A stretch of 9,264 nucleotides of DNA, taken from DASYAE01 sp036501535 (GTDB lineage: Bacteria > Actinomycetota > Actinomycetes > Streptomycetales > Catenulisporaceae). A model generated the notes under the pieces. It was not told where the DNA came from and did not search any database. It worked only from the letters and a program-made list of their open reading frames with translations. A program made the position numbers and the translations under genes. The stretch covers positions 1 through 9,264 of the forward strand of contig DASYAE010000085.1 in assembly GCA_036501535.1 (NCBI GenBank). The letters run 5' to 3'. This document shows positions 1-6,370 of the stretch, one piece after another (within the stretch, counting starts at the first letter, position 1; each line of letters starts with the position of its first letter).

Positions 1-1077
1 GCCGCCGGGCCCGGGCCCGGCAGCCAGTTCACCGCCGAATACCGCGGCCCGCTCGCGCATCCCGGCGAGCCCGTGCCCGCCAGCCAAGGTCCGGTCGCGG
101 AGTTCCCCTGTTCCGTTGTCGGTGATCTCGACGGTGACCGCCTCGGCCGCGCAGCCGATCGTCACGTCCGCGCGGGCGGGGCCGGCGTGCTTGAGGACGT
201 TGGTCAGCGCCTCCTGGACGATGCGGTAGACCGACACGTCCACGGCCGCGGGCACCGCCGAGCGGTCGCCCTCGACGACCAGGCGCACCGGCAGCCCGGC
301 GGCGCGGACGCTGGCGGTCAGCGAGTCCAGCTCGCCGATGCCCGGCTGCGGGGCGAGCTCGGTCTCCAGGTCGGTGTCGCGCAGCACGTCCAGCAGGCGG
401 CGGGTCTCGATCAGCGCCTGGCGTCCGCTGCGCTCGATCTTCTCCAGGGCCGCGTCGGCGGGCGAACCCGAGGCCCGCGCGCCGGCCGCCTGCAGCACCA
501 CCACGCTGAGGTGGTGGGCGACGATGTCGTGCAGCTCGCGGGCGATCCGCGCACGCTCGGCGGCCTTGGCCTGCTCGGCCTGGTGTTCGAGCTCGGCGTT
601 GCGGCGAGTCAGCGCCCTGTGCTCGCTGCCGGCCCGGACGAGCACGCCGACCAGCCAGCACAGGACGAGCGGGATGAGCGAGAATCCGGTGCGGGCGGCA
701 AGGATCATGGCCATGCCGACGACCAGCGCGGCGGCGGACCGGCGCAGGCTGACGAATACGCCCAGCGAGTAGGCGCCGGCGAGCGGGACGAACCACTCGA
801 AGCCCTCCGGCAGGTGCCGGGTGACCGCGTACTGCACGGCGACGACCACCAGGATCGCCGCCCACATCAGCAGCGGCGCGCGGCGTCGCAGCAGCAGCGG
901 CGCACCCACGAGCGGGGGTAGCAGCACCCGCAGCCACAGCGGCCCGGTGACCGGGGCGCCGATCACGCCGGTGGGCATCCACGCAGCCAGGGCGGTCAGC
1001 ACGGCCCCGGCGACCGCCGACCCGGTGTCCCGGACCGCGTCCGGGTCACCGCCCGCGAAACGCCGCCATGCATTCAT
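1..1077 (-). CDS. Sensor histidine kinase, DesK/NarL type (3' end cut by window edge)
   Basis: This is a membrane sensor kinase that autophosphorylates on histidine and passes the phosphate to a NarL/FixJ-type response regulator. The ATG at 1077 gives a protein starting MNAWRRFAGG. The frame stays open for 359 codons to base 1, so only a short C-terminal tail is missing. Residues 20-150 hold about four hydrophobic segments with little extracellular loop, which suggests intramembrane sensing. A short linker or coiled coil (about 152-178, ending QAKAAERARIARELHD) leads to the HisKA_3 box, with phospho-acceptor His183 in ELHDIVAHHLSVVVLQAAG. The HATPase domain shows the N box (YRIVQEALTNVLKHA, Asn293) and the G1 box (DNGTG, Asp320), followed by GGHGLAGMRERAAVFGG. 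No strong RBS is visible before the start. It is divergent from the ABC exporter at 1239, a usual arrangement for such kinases. The cognate regulator is not in the window and probably lies to the left (inference). Confidence 0.93.
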   Translation of the reverse strand, partial: MNAWRRFAGGDPDAVRDTGSAVAGAVLTALAAWMPTGVIGAPVTGPLWLRVLLPPLVGAPLLLRRRAPLLMWAAILVVVAVQYAVTRHLPEGFEWFVPLAGAYSLGVFVSLRRSAAALVVGMAMILAARTGFSLIPLVLCWLVGVLVRAGSEHRALTRRNAELEHQAEQAKAAERARIARELHDIVAHHLSVVVLQAAGARASGSPADAALEKIERSGRQALIETRRLLDVLRDTDLETELAPQPGIGELDSLTASVRAAGLPVRLVVEGDRSAVPAAVDVSVYRIVQEALTNVLKHAGPARADVTIGCAAEAVTVEITDNGTGELRDRTLAGGHGLAGMRERAAVFGGELAAGPGPGG

Positions 1078-1238
1078 GCACCGAACATAACGCCTGGCCA
1101 GGACATATGCATCGGCCGCGAGGCGGGTCCGGATTCATCCCTGCGGATGAATCGGTTCGTCCCGGCGGCCGCAGACGGGCGGTCCGGCGCCGGGGACACT
1201 GGCATCAGCCCACGAACGAACCGACGAGGAACGAGGCC
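1078..1238. promoter_or_regulatory. Divergent promoter region between kinase and ABC operon
   Basis: These 161 bp separate the kinase (leftward) from the exporter operon (rightward) and must carry promoters for both. Clear sigma-70 -35/-10 pairs are not evident. The region contains a perfect palindrome CCTGGCCAGG (1093-1102), a strong inverted repeat at 1132-1153 (listed separately), and an 8-bp arm pair CGGTTCGT (1153-1160) / ACGAACCG (1216-1223) that could fold in the leader RNA of the exporter. A purine-rich stretch (GAGGAACGAGG, 1226-1236) precedes the ATG at 1239 and serves as its ribosome binding site. Confidence 0.6.
1132..1153. promoter_or_regulatory. Perfect inverted repeat 9-4-9, candidate response-regulator operator
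   Basis: GATTCATCC (1132-1140) and GGATGAATC (1145-1153) are exact reverse complements separated by CTGC. The dyad sits in the middle of the divergent kinase/exporter gap, about 55 bp from the kinase start and 85 bp from the ATPase start. NarL/FixJ-type regulators paired with DesK-like kinases bind such dyads as dimers, so this is the best candidate binding site for the regulator of this locus. Binding is inferred from position and symmetry only. It could also be an RNA hairpin in a leader transcript. Confidence 0.5.
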
Positions 1239-2012
1239 ATGACGACTGGATCCGCATCCACATCCGCATCCACACCCGATTCCGCATCGACATCCGAGCA
1301 GTGGGCCGTCGAGGTGCACGGGCTCACCAAACGCTTCGGCGCCCGCACCGCGGTCGACGCGGTGGACCTGCTCGTGCCGCGCGGCTCCGCGTTCGGCTAC
1401 CTGGGACCGAACGGCGCGGGCAAGACCACGCTGATCAGGGCCCTGCTCGGGCTGGTCAGAGCCGACGGCGGCAGCATCTCGCTGCTCGGGATCCCGGTGC
1501 CCGCCGAGCGCGGGCGCGCGCTGGCCCGGGTCGGCGCGATCGTCGACGAGCCCCGGTTCCACGGCCACCTGACCGGACGGCAGAACCTGAGGATCCTCGC
1601 CGCCGCGCGGGAAGGGCGCACCGACCGGATCGCCCCGGCGCTCGAGCGCACCCGGATGACCCAGAGGGCTGACGACAAGGTGTCCACCTACTCGATGGGC
1701 ATGCGCCAGCGCCTCGGCATCGCCGCGTGCATGCTCGGCGACCCGCAGCTGCTCCTCCTAGACGAGCCGATGAACGGCCTGGACCCGGCCGGCATCCACG
1801 AGATGCGCGACATCATCCGCGGCCTGGTCGGCGAAGGGCGCACGGTCATGCTCTCCTCGCACCTGCTCGACGAGGTGGAGCGCACCTGCGACCACGTCGC
1901 CATCGTCGACCGCGGCAAGGTGGTCCGCCAGGGCACCATCAGAGAGCTGACCTCAGGGGCCAGTCTTGAGCAGTGGTTCCTGTCCGTGACCAGCCGTCTG
2001 GGGGAAGAGTAG
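1239..2012 (+). CDS. ABC exporter ATP-binding protein (BcrA / lantibiotic-immunity type)
   Basis: This is the cytoplasmic ATPase of an ABC exporter, 257 residues from the ATG at 1239. That start is chosen for the purine-rich RBS just upstream; an in-frame ATG at 1068 would put the protein across the divergent promoter. Motifs in order are the A-loop region (TKRFG, 30-34), Walker A GPNGAGKT (56-63), signature YSMGMRQRL (151-159), Walker B LLLLDEP (171-177), D-loop NGLDP (179-183) and H-loop SSHLLDE (His208). At the Q-loop position the sequence reads VDEPRFHGHLTG (102-113), with Glu in place of Gln. This E-loop is known from lantibiotic and bacitracin exporters. The first 21 residues are a Ser/Thr/Ala-rich extension built from a DNA repeat. 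The C-terminus is short, ending soon after SLEQWFLSVT. It overlaps the downstream permease by one base (TAGTG), which implies translational coupling. Confidence 0.93.
   Translation: MTTGSASTSASTPDSASTSEQWAVEVHGLTKRFGARTAVDAVDLLVPRGSAFGYLGPNGAGKTTLIRALLGLVRADGGSISLLGIPVPAERGRALARVGAIVDEPRFHGHLTGRQNLRILAAAREGRTDRIAPALERTRMTQRADDKVSTYSMGMRQRLGIAACMLGDPQLLLLDEPMNGLDPAGIHEMRDIIRGLVGEGRTVMLSSHLLDEVERTCDHVAIVDRGKVVRQGTIRELTSGASLEQWFLSVTSRLGEE
1251..1292 (+). repeat. 12-bp repeat encoding Ser-Ala-Ser-Thr at the ATPase N-terminus
   Basis: Three copies of TCCGCATCCACA occur: 1251-1262 and 1263-1274 are identical and adjacent, and 1281-1292 has one mismatch after a 6-bp spacer. Each unit encodes Ser-Ala-Ser-Thr in frame, so copy-number changes lengthen or shorten the N-terminal tail of the ATPase without a frameshift. 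Confidence 0.85.
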
Positions 2013-2899
2013 TGACGACCGACGTGACCGAGACCACCGGATACGGCCTCACCGCGAACCGGGGCGCGGCGACGGCCTGGCTGCCCTCGACCCGCCTGAT
2101 CGCCGCCAAGATCCTCGATCTGCGCAGGCGCAACGTCCTGATGTTGGTCACAGTGCTGTTCACCGTGGCGCTGCCGATCATCTTCTACGGCATCAGGCTG
2201 ATCTACCACGTGAGCGACCCGACGCGATACGCGCCGGCCGGCGCCCCGGGCACGCTCGCCACCGCGGGCACCCTGATGGCAGAGTTCGGATACATCGCGG
2301 CCGTCGCGCTCGGCGCCACCGCCGCGACCGACGACCTGACCGAGGGCATGTTCCGCCACCTCGTGATCACCGGCCGGTCCAGGGTCGCGCTCTACCTGGC
2401 CCGCCTGCCGGCCGGGCTGGCGATCCTGCTCGGGCTGGCCGCCGTCGGCTACACCATCGCAGCCCTGACGACCGCGTTCCTCGCGGGCTCGCTGGCGCCC
2501 GGGACGGTCGTCCCGTCGGCGGGCGCCCTGGCCGACGCCGGACTGTGGATCGAGCTCTACCTCGCCATCGGCTACACGGTCGGACACGGCCTCGCCTCGC
2601 TCATGAGCCAGCGCACCGTACCGATCATCCTGCTGATCGTGCTGGAGATGATCATCGTTCCGGCGCTGACCGACCACACGCTGCCCCACTTCGTCAACGT
2701 CGAACGGCTCTTCGCCGGGGTCGCCATGGCCCAGCTGAAGCCGGCCGCGCTGGCCGGGGGCACCCGGATCGGTCCGACCGGCGGCCTCGGCTCGGTGCTG
2801 CCGCCGATGCCCGGCTGGGCGCTGGTCGCCGTCATCGGCGGCTGGATCGTCGGCTGGTCAGTGGTCGGCGCCTGGAAGATGGTCAGACGCGACGCCTGA
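2012..2899 (+). CDS. ABC-2 type exporter permease subunit
   Basis: This is the membrane partner of the ATPase at 1239, 295 residues from a GTG at 2012. The start overlaps the ATPase stop by one base (TAGTG) and is preceded by GGGGGAAGAG, a good RBS. An in-frame ATG at 1973 lies inside the ATPase gene and is not preferred. The N-terminal 40 residues are soluble and end in the basic stretch LRRRN. About six hydrophobic segments follow (near 41-64, 82-103, 130-160, 178-197, 201-219 and 268-289), as expected for half of an ABC-2 exporter. The stretch ATDDLTEGMFRHLVITGRSR between the second and third is the typical cytoplasmic coupling region of this family (ABC-2 permeases often show TxGxxRxLLxxG-like sequences here). 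The substrate cannot be read from the sequence; the E-loop ATPase and adjacent kinase favour a peptide antibiotic or membrane-active compound. The C-terminus is basic (WKMVRRDA). Confidence 0.9.
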   Translation: MTTDVTETTGYGLTANRGAATAWLPSTRLIAAKILDLRRRNVLMLVTVLFTVALPIIFYGIRLIYHVSDPTRYAPAGAPGTLATAGTLMAEFGYIAAVALGATAATDDLTEGMFRHLVITGRSRVALYLARLPAGLAILLGLAAVGYTIAALTTAFLAGSLAPGTVVPSAGALADAGLWIELYLAIGYTVGHGLASLMSQRTVPIILLIVLEMIIVPALTDHTLPHFVNVERLFAGVAMAQLKPAALAGGTRIGPTGGLGSVLPPMPGWALVAVIGGWIVGWSVVGAWKMVRRDA

Positions 2900-2910
2900 T
2901 CTGCCCGGCA

Positions 2911-2956
2911 AGACACTGTGCGGAGAGCGGCATGACTGCTCTCCGCACAGCTGTCT
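2911..2956. terminator. Bidirectional stem-loop terminator between convergent units
   Basis: CTGTGCGGAGAGC (2916-2928) pairs perfectly with GCTCTCCGCACAG (2938-2950) around a 9-base loop. The stem continues for five more pairs, AGACA (2911-2915) with TGTCT (2952-2956), across a single bulged C at 2951. It lies 11 bases after the permease stop and about 75 bases beyond the stop of the leftward enzyme gene, so it probably terminates both. The T-run is short (TCTTTC), as is common in actinobacteria. Confidence 0.85.
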
Positions 2957-3030
2957 TTCGGCGCCCGCCCCTGCACGGCCGCCGCAAGCATCTCCGGGCC
3001 CGGATGACAGTTCAACCGCTCACGCCGGAC

Positions 3031-4704
3031 TCATCGCAACGGCTCGGCGACGCACCCGGCCACCGCCGACAGGATCTCGCCGCGGGCCAGCGCGGCGGCG
3101 ATGGCCTCAATGTCGTCGCTCATCCAGCGGTCGTGGTCGAGCGGCGGGACGATGGCGCGCACCGCCGAGTACGTGGCCTGTCCCGCCGGGCCGAGCGCAT
3201 CGAAGCGGTCTGCGATGTCGACCGCCTGCGCGGCGGCGAGCAGTTCCACCGCCAGGATGCGCTGGTTGTTGTCGAGCACCCGGCGCGCGTTGCGGGCCGC
3301 GATCAGGCCCATGCTCACCACGTCCTGGTTGTCGCCGTTGGACGGGATGGACTGCGTGCTGGCCGGGCCGATGGTGCGGTTCTCCGCGACCAGGGCCGTC
3401 GCAGGGTACTGCGCACCGGCGAACCCGCTGTTCAGACCCGGGTGCCCGGCGACGAGGAACTCCGGCAGCCCGTCGCTGAGGTGGCGGTTGAGCAGGCGGT
3501 TGGTCTGCCGCTCGGACAGTACGCCGAGCTGGGTCAGCGCGATGACGGCGAAGTCCATCGCGAACGCGATCGGCTGGCCGTGGAAGTTGGCGCCGTGGAA
3601 CACCTCCTGCTCGCCCTCGAAGAAGAGCGGGTTGTCGTTGGCCGAGTTCAGCTCGATCTCCAGCTTCTGCCGGCAGTGCCCCAGCGTGTCCCGCACGGCG
3701 CCCAGGATCTGCGGGATGGCCCGCAGCGAGTAAGCCTTCTGCATGTGGGTCTCGGTGCGGTACACCCCGTCGCCGCGCTGCGCGCCCTGAGCGCCCTTGC
3801 CGCGCTCGAACTCGCGCCGCAGGTCCGCGTGCTCGCGCAGCAGCCGGCTCCCGCCGGTCAGGGTGCGCAGATTCGCGGCCGTGTCGATCTGGCCGGGGTG
3901 CGGCCGGGCCAGGTCGTGCCCCTCGGGCCGGAACGGGGCGGCGGAGGCGCGCAGCACCTCGACCACGAGCGCGGTGACGATCTCGGCCTGGCGCACCTGG
4001 TCCAGCGCGGCGGCGACCACCAGGCAGCCCAGCCCGGTCATCGCCGAGGTGCCGTTGATCAGCGCCAAGCCCTCCTTGAACCGCAGCTCCAGCGGTTCGA
4101 TGCCCAGCGAGCGCAGCACCGGCCCGGTCTCCACCCGCTCGCCGTCGCGCAGCAGGTATCCCTCGCCGATCACGGTCGCGGCGATGTGCGCGAGCGGGGC
4201 CAGATCGCCGCTCGCGCCGAGCGACCCGATCTGCGGGATGGCCGGAGTGATGCGCTCGTTCAGGTACAGCGCCAGGCGTTCGAGTATCTGCGGCCGGACC
4301 GCCGAGTATCCCTTGGCCAGCGCGTTGAGCCGGGCCGCCAGAATGGCGCGGGACTCGCGCTCGTCGAACAGCGGGCCGACGCCGGCGCTGTGGCTGCGCA
4401 CGAGGTTGGTCTGCAGGCTCACCTCGTTCTCCGTGTCCACCAGCATGTAGATCATCTCGCCGTAGCCGGTGGTGACGCCGTAGACCGGCACTCCGGCGCG
4501 CACGGTGCTCTCGAAGATCTCCCGGGTGCGCGCCGCCCTGGCCAGCACCGGACCGGTCACTTCGCAGTACGCTGCGTCTTCGGCGACCCGGCGCACGTCG
4601 GCCAGGCAGAGCCGCTCGCCGTCGAACGCGACGGCCGGCGCCGCGCGGGGTGGGGCGGTCGTAGTCGCGGAACCGGTCGCGCTGGTCGTGACAGCCTCGG
4701 TCAT
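3031..4704 (-). CDS. Tyrosine 2,3-aminomutase / ammonia-lyase (MIO family), internal start
   Basis: This is the enzyme module read from the internal ATG at 4704 (GAAGGAG at 4717-4711, 6 bases upstream), giving 557 residues, normal for the aromatic amino-acid lyase/mutase family. The family uses an MIO cofactor made by cyclisation of Ala-Ser-Gly, here A164-S165-G166 in GSLGASGDLAPLAH. Other active-site elements are YGVTTGYGEM (Tyr75, Glu83), LINGTS (Asn217), QKAYSLR (Tyr325), ELNSANDNPLFFEG (352-365) and TQSIPSNGDNQDVVSMG (450-466). By recall of the C-1027 tyrosine aminomutase SgcC4, Tyr75, Glu83 and His105 (LVRSHSAGVG) match its Tyr63, Glu71 and His93. The histidine reads the tyrosine hydroxyl. 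Expected reaction: L-tyrosine to beta-tyrosine, or release of p-coumarate and ammonia. Mutase is favoured by the GYGEMIYM segment, but sequence alone does not separate mutase from lyase. Automatic pipelines may label it histidine ammonia-lyase; the TQSIPSNGDNQD motif argues against that. Beta-tyrosine is a building block of several natural products, yet no assembly-line gene lies in the window. Confidence 0.9.
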   Translation of the reverse strand: MTEAVTTSATGSATTTAPPRAAPAVAFDGERLCLADVRRVAEDAAYCEVTGPVLARAARTREIFESTVRAGVPVYGVTTGYGEMIYMLVDTENEVSLQTNLVRSHSAGVGPLFDERESRAILAARLNALAKGYSAVRPQILERLALYLNERITPAIPQIGSLGASGDLAPLAHIAATVIGEGYLLRDGERVETGPVLRSLGIEPLELRFKEGLALINGTSAMTGLGCLVVAAALDQVRQAEIVTALVVEVLRASAAPFRPEGHDLARPHPGQIDTAANLRTLTGGSRLLREHADLRREFERGKGAQGAQRGDGVYRTETHMQKAYSLRAIPQILGAVRDTLGHCRQKLEIELNSANDNPLFFEGEQEVFHGANFHGQPIAFAMDFAVIALTQLGVLSERQTNRLLNRHLSDGLPEFLVAGHPGLNSGFAGAQYPATALVAENRTIGPASTQSIPSNGDNQDVVSMGLIAARNARRVLDNNQRILAVELLAAAQAVDIADRFDALGPAGQATYSAVRAIVPPLDHDRWMSDDIEAIAAALARGEILSAVAGCVAEPLR

Positions 4705-6000
4705 GTTCGTCTCCTTCGGTGAGAGGACCGGCCCGCGGATCCGCGGACCGGGTGATCGCAGGCCCCGGGTCAGTGCGACTCCGAACACTGCGATGCCTAT
4801 GGGGTACAGCGCCGCAGGCGCGCTGAACGGCAGGATCGCCGCGCAGACCAGCACAGTCACGGCGGCAGTGGCCCGGCCGATGTCGGCGCGCGGCAGGATC
4901 CTGAATGCAGCCGCGGCGCCCACCAGGTAGACCGCGACGAAGTCGGCGCTCGGCCAGGCGATCAGCTCCTGCAGATCAGGCGCGAGGACGGCGACAACCG
5001 CGAGCAGCAGGGTGAAGACGACCGCCAACAGCGCCAACACCCGAGTGGGCACGGCGCGCCGGGGATGCAGCGCAGCCAGGCCGCGGGGCAGCCGCCCGTC
5101 GCGAGCCTCGGCATAGAGCAGCCTTGAGAAGCCGGCGATGTTCGTGTGCACCGACACGGCAGAGCAGCAGAGTGCGAACACCGCGACGGTGGCCCCGGCC
5201 GCCCGCCCGAGCCCGTCCTCGGCCAGCACGCTGACCGGCGCGAGACCCGAGGCGGACCGATACACACCCGAGCCGACCATCGCCGCGGCCGCGAGGCAGT
5301 AGAGGACGGAGAGCGCGACCGAGGCCAGCGCCATGCTCAACGGCAGGTCGCGGGCCGGCCGCCGGAACTCCTCGGCGAGGTGGACGGTCATCTCGAAACC
5401 GATGTACGACCAGAAGATCAGCAGCGCACTGGTACCGACGGCACCCCAGCCGTACGGTAGGAACGGCGCATAGGCCGCGGAGCTCACCCGCGGCAGACCG
5501 AGCAGGCAGACGCCCAGCAGCACCGCGCCGGTCAGCGCGACGAGCAGCATCTGGACCCGCCCGGACATGCGCAGTCCCTGAGCGTTCAGCGCGCAGGAGA
5601 CCAGCAGCAGGGCGCCGGCGATGAGCACCGCACAGCGGCCGCTCCATCCGAAGTACGAGGTGACGTAGTCCGCGCCGACCAGAGCGATAACGGGCACTGC
5701 GAAAGGCACCGACCCGAGCAGCCACCACCCGGTGACCGCCGCGACTCGTGGACCGAACGCCGCCCGACTGAAGGCGATGATGCCGCCGGCACTCGGGATG
5801 CGCGCTCCCGCCCGGCCGAGCGTGACCGCCAGCGCCAGCGCGAACAGCGACATGCCGCCCCACGCGATCAGGCAGCCCGGCCCGGCGGTGCGAGCGGTCA
5901 GCGCGGGCAGAACCAGGATGCTCGGCCCCATGACCGCGCCGGCCGCCATCGCCGTGCCGTCCGCCACCTGCAACGACCGCGAGAGCCCGGCCCGCGTCAT
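3031..6000 (-). CDS. APC amino-acid permease fused in frame to MIO tyrosine aminomutase/ammonia-lyase
   Basis: A single frame of 989 codons runs from the ATG at 6000 to the TGA at 3031. An in-frame TGA at 6018-6016 rules out a longer start. Residues 1-415 form an APC-superfamily transporter: GAVMGPSILVLPALTA (21-36) is the unwound TM1 substrate/ion segment, FWSYIGFEMTVHLAEEFRRP (196-215) is the family hallmark, and NIAGFSRLLYAEARDGRLP (287-305) is the usual loop after TM8. About 12 hydrophobic segments are present and the length matches a whole permease. A linker rich in Pro and Arg (about 414-432) is followed directly by a complete enzyme (residues 433-989, described separately). An even number of membrane segments would leave the enzyme in the cytoplasm. 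The permease may take up tyrosine or move the beta-amino-acid product; direction and substrate are inferred from the partner only. No stop separates the modules, although the enzyme has its own RBS. Either the product is a natural fusion or a stop was lost. Confidence 0.85.
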   Translation of the reverse strand: MTRAGLSRSLQVADGTAMAAGAVMGPSILVLPALTARTAGPGCLIAWGGMSLFALALAVTLGRAGARIPSAGGIIAFSRAAFGPRVAAVTGWWLLGSVPFAVPVIALVGADYVTSYFGWSGRCAVLIAGALLLVSCALNAQGLRMSGRVQMLLVALTGAVLLGVCLLGLPRVSSAAYAPFLPYGWGAVGTSALLIFWSYIGFEMTVHLAEEFRRPARDLPLSMALASVALSVLYCLAAAAMVGSGVYRSASGLAPVSVLAEDGLGRAAGATVAVFALCCSAVSVHTNIAGFSRLLYAEARDGRLPRGLAALHPRRAVPTRVLALLAVVFTLLLAVVAVLAPDLQELIAWPSADFVAVYLVGAAAAFRILPRADIGRATAAVTVLVCAAILPFSAPAALYPIGIAVFGVALTRGLRSPGPRIRGPVLSPKETNMTEAVTTSATGSATTTAPPRAAPAVAFDGERLCLADVRRVAEDAAYCEVTGPVLARAARTREIFESTVRAGVPVYGVTTGYGEMIYMLVDTENEVSLQTNLVRSHSAGVGPLFDERESRAILAARLNALAKGYSAVRPQILERLALYLNERITPAIPQIGSLGASGDLAPLAHIAATVIGEGYLLRDGERVETGPVLRSLGIEPLELRFKEGLALINGTSAMTGLGCLVVAAALDQVRQAEIVTALVVEVLRASAAPFRPEGHDLARPHPGQIDTAANLRTLTGGSRLLREHADLRREFERGKGAQGAQRGDGVYRTETHMQKAYSLRAIPQILGAVRDTLGHCRQKLEIELNSANDNPLFFEGEQEVFHGANFHGQPIAFAMDFAVIALTQLGVLSERQTNRLLNRHLSDGLPEFLVAGHPGLNSGFAGAQYPATALVAENRTIGPASTQSIPSNGDNQDVVSMGLIAARNARRVLDNNQRILAVELLAAAQAVDIADRFDALGPAGQATYSAVRAIVPPLDHDRWMSDDIEAIAAALARGEILSAVAGCVAEPLR
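4711..4717 (-). promoter_or_regulatory. Internal Shine-Dalgarno site for the enzyme module
   Basis: Read on the minus strand, GAAGGAG lies 6 bases before the ATG at 4704. It is the best RBS in the window, although it sits inside an open frame where it also encodes part of the linker (Pro-Lys-Glu-Thr-Asn). It suggests the enzyme is also initiated independently of the permease. Confidence 0.8.
4728..4751 (-). repeat. GC-rich inverted repeat at the permease/enzyme junction
   Basis: CCGCGGATCCGCGG (4733-4746) is a perfect 14-bp palindrome, flanked on both sides by CCGG (4728-4731, 4748-4751) with one unpaired base on each arm. It ends about 11 bases upstream of the internal RBS on the minus-strand message. 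It could be the relic of an intergenic hairpin from separate genes, or a structure that slows ribosomes or protects the 3' part of the message. The function is not known. Confidence 0.6.
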
Positions 6001-6370
6001 GACCCGGTCCGTGTGTCAACGCTCAAACAAGCGCAGGAATATTGTCGCAGCATACTCATAATGATTCGGCTCCAAGACGATCCCCGCGTTGAGAGCCACC
6101 GTTGTCCTCGCAGTGATCACGCTGCTCAGTAAGCCTGAGAGAACAGTGAGACGCATAGAAGAATTCGTCGAATAACAAGCCGCCACGGCCGCCCACCGAG
6201 CCCGACAAGAGAGTCAGGCCGCTGTTACATCGTGACATTCACACTTATTCAGTACACATACACAACTGCTGCTCCGGGCCGCCCCGATCCGCGCGGGTAA
6301 CCCATGGCGTGTCGCCGGACACTAATGAGTAAGACCCGAGTCGCCTCTTGCCGCTCCCTGGAGGACCGCT
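6001..6370. promoter_or_regulatory. 370-bp divergent control region, no gene seen
   Basis: This gap separates the leftward permease-enzyme gene from the rightward BFN/sigma operon and is clearly richer in A/T than the flanking genes, particularly at 6020-6070 and 6140-6270. I see no convincing gene in it. It holds a perfect palindrome GTGATCAC (6113-6120), an inverted repeat CTCAG-TAAGC-CTGAG (6125-6139) and the dyad-like GGGTAACCC (6295-6303). A possible plus-strand promoter is GTGACA (6232-6237) with a TACACA-like -10 near 6253-6258, but the spacing is short. Another -10-like TAATGA lies at 6323-6328. TTGACA on the minus strand (6018-6013) is too close to the ATG at 6000 to drive that gene. 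Promoter assignments are weak. Confidence 0.5.

Noticed and set aside
29..982. Long minus-strand frame rich in Arg/Gly/Ala/Pro
   Set aside because: Out-of-frame shadow of the histidine kinase, which has clear H, N and G boxes in the frame starting at 1077.
1068..1238. Upstream ATG start for the ABC ATPase
   Set aside because: It would overlap the kinase start and translate the operator dyad; the ATG at 1239 has the RBS and fits family length.
2545..4722. 725-codon plus-strand frame across the ABC permease end and the aminomutase
   Set aside because: Antisense shadow of the enzyme gene; it crosses the strong terminator and shows no domain-like sequence.
6013..6018. Perfect TTGACA on the minus strand as -35 of the permease gene
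   Set aside because: It lies only about 13 bases from the ATG at 6000, so transcription would begin inside the gene; probably chance.
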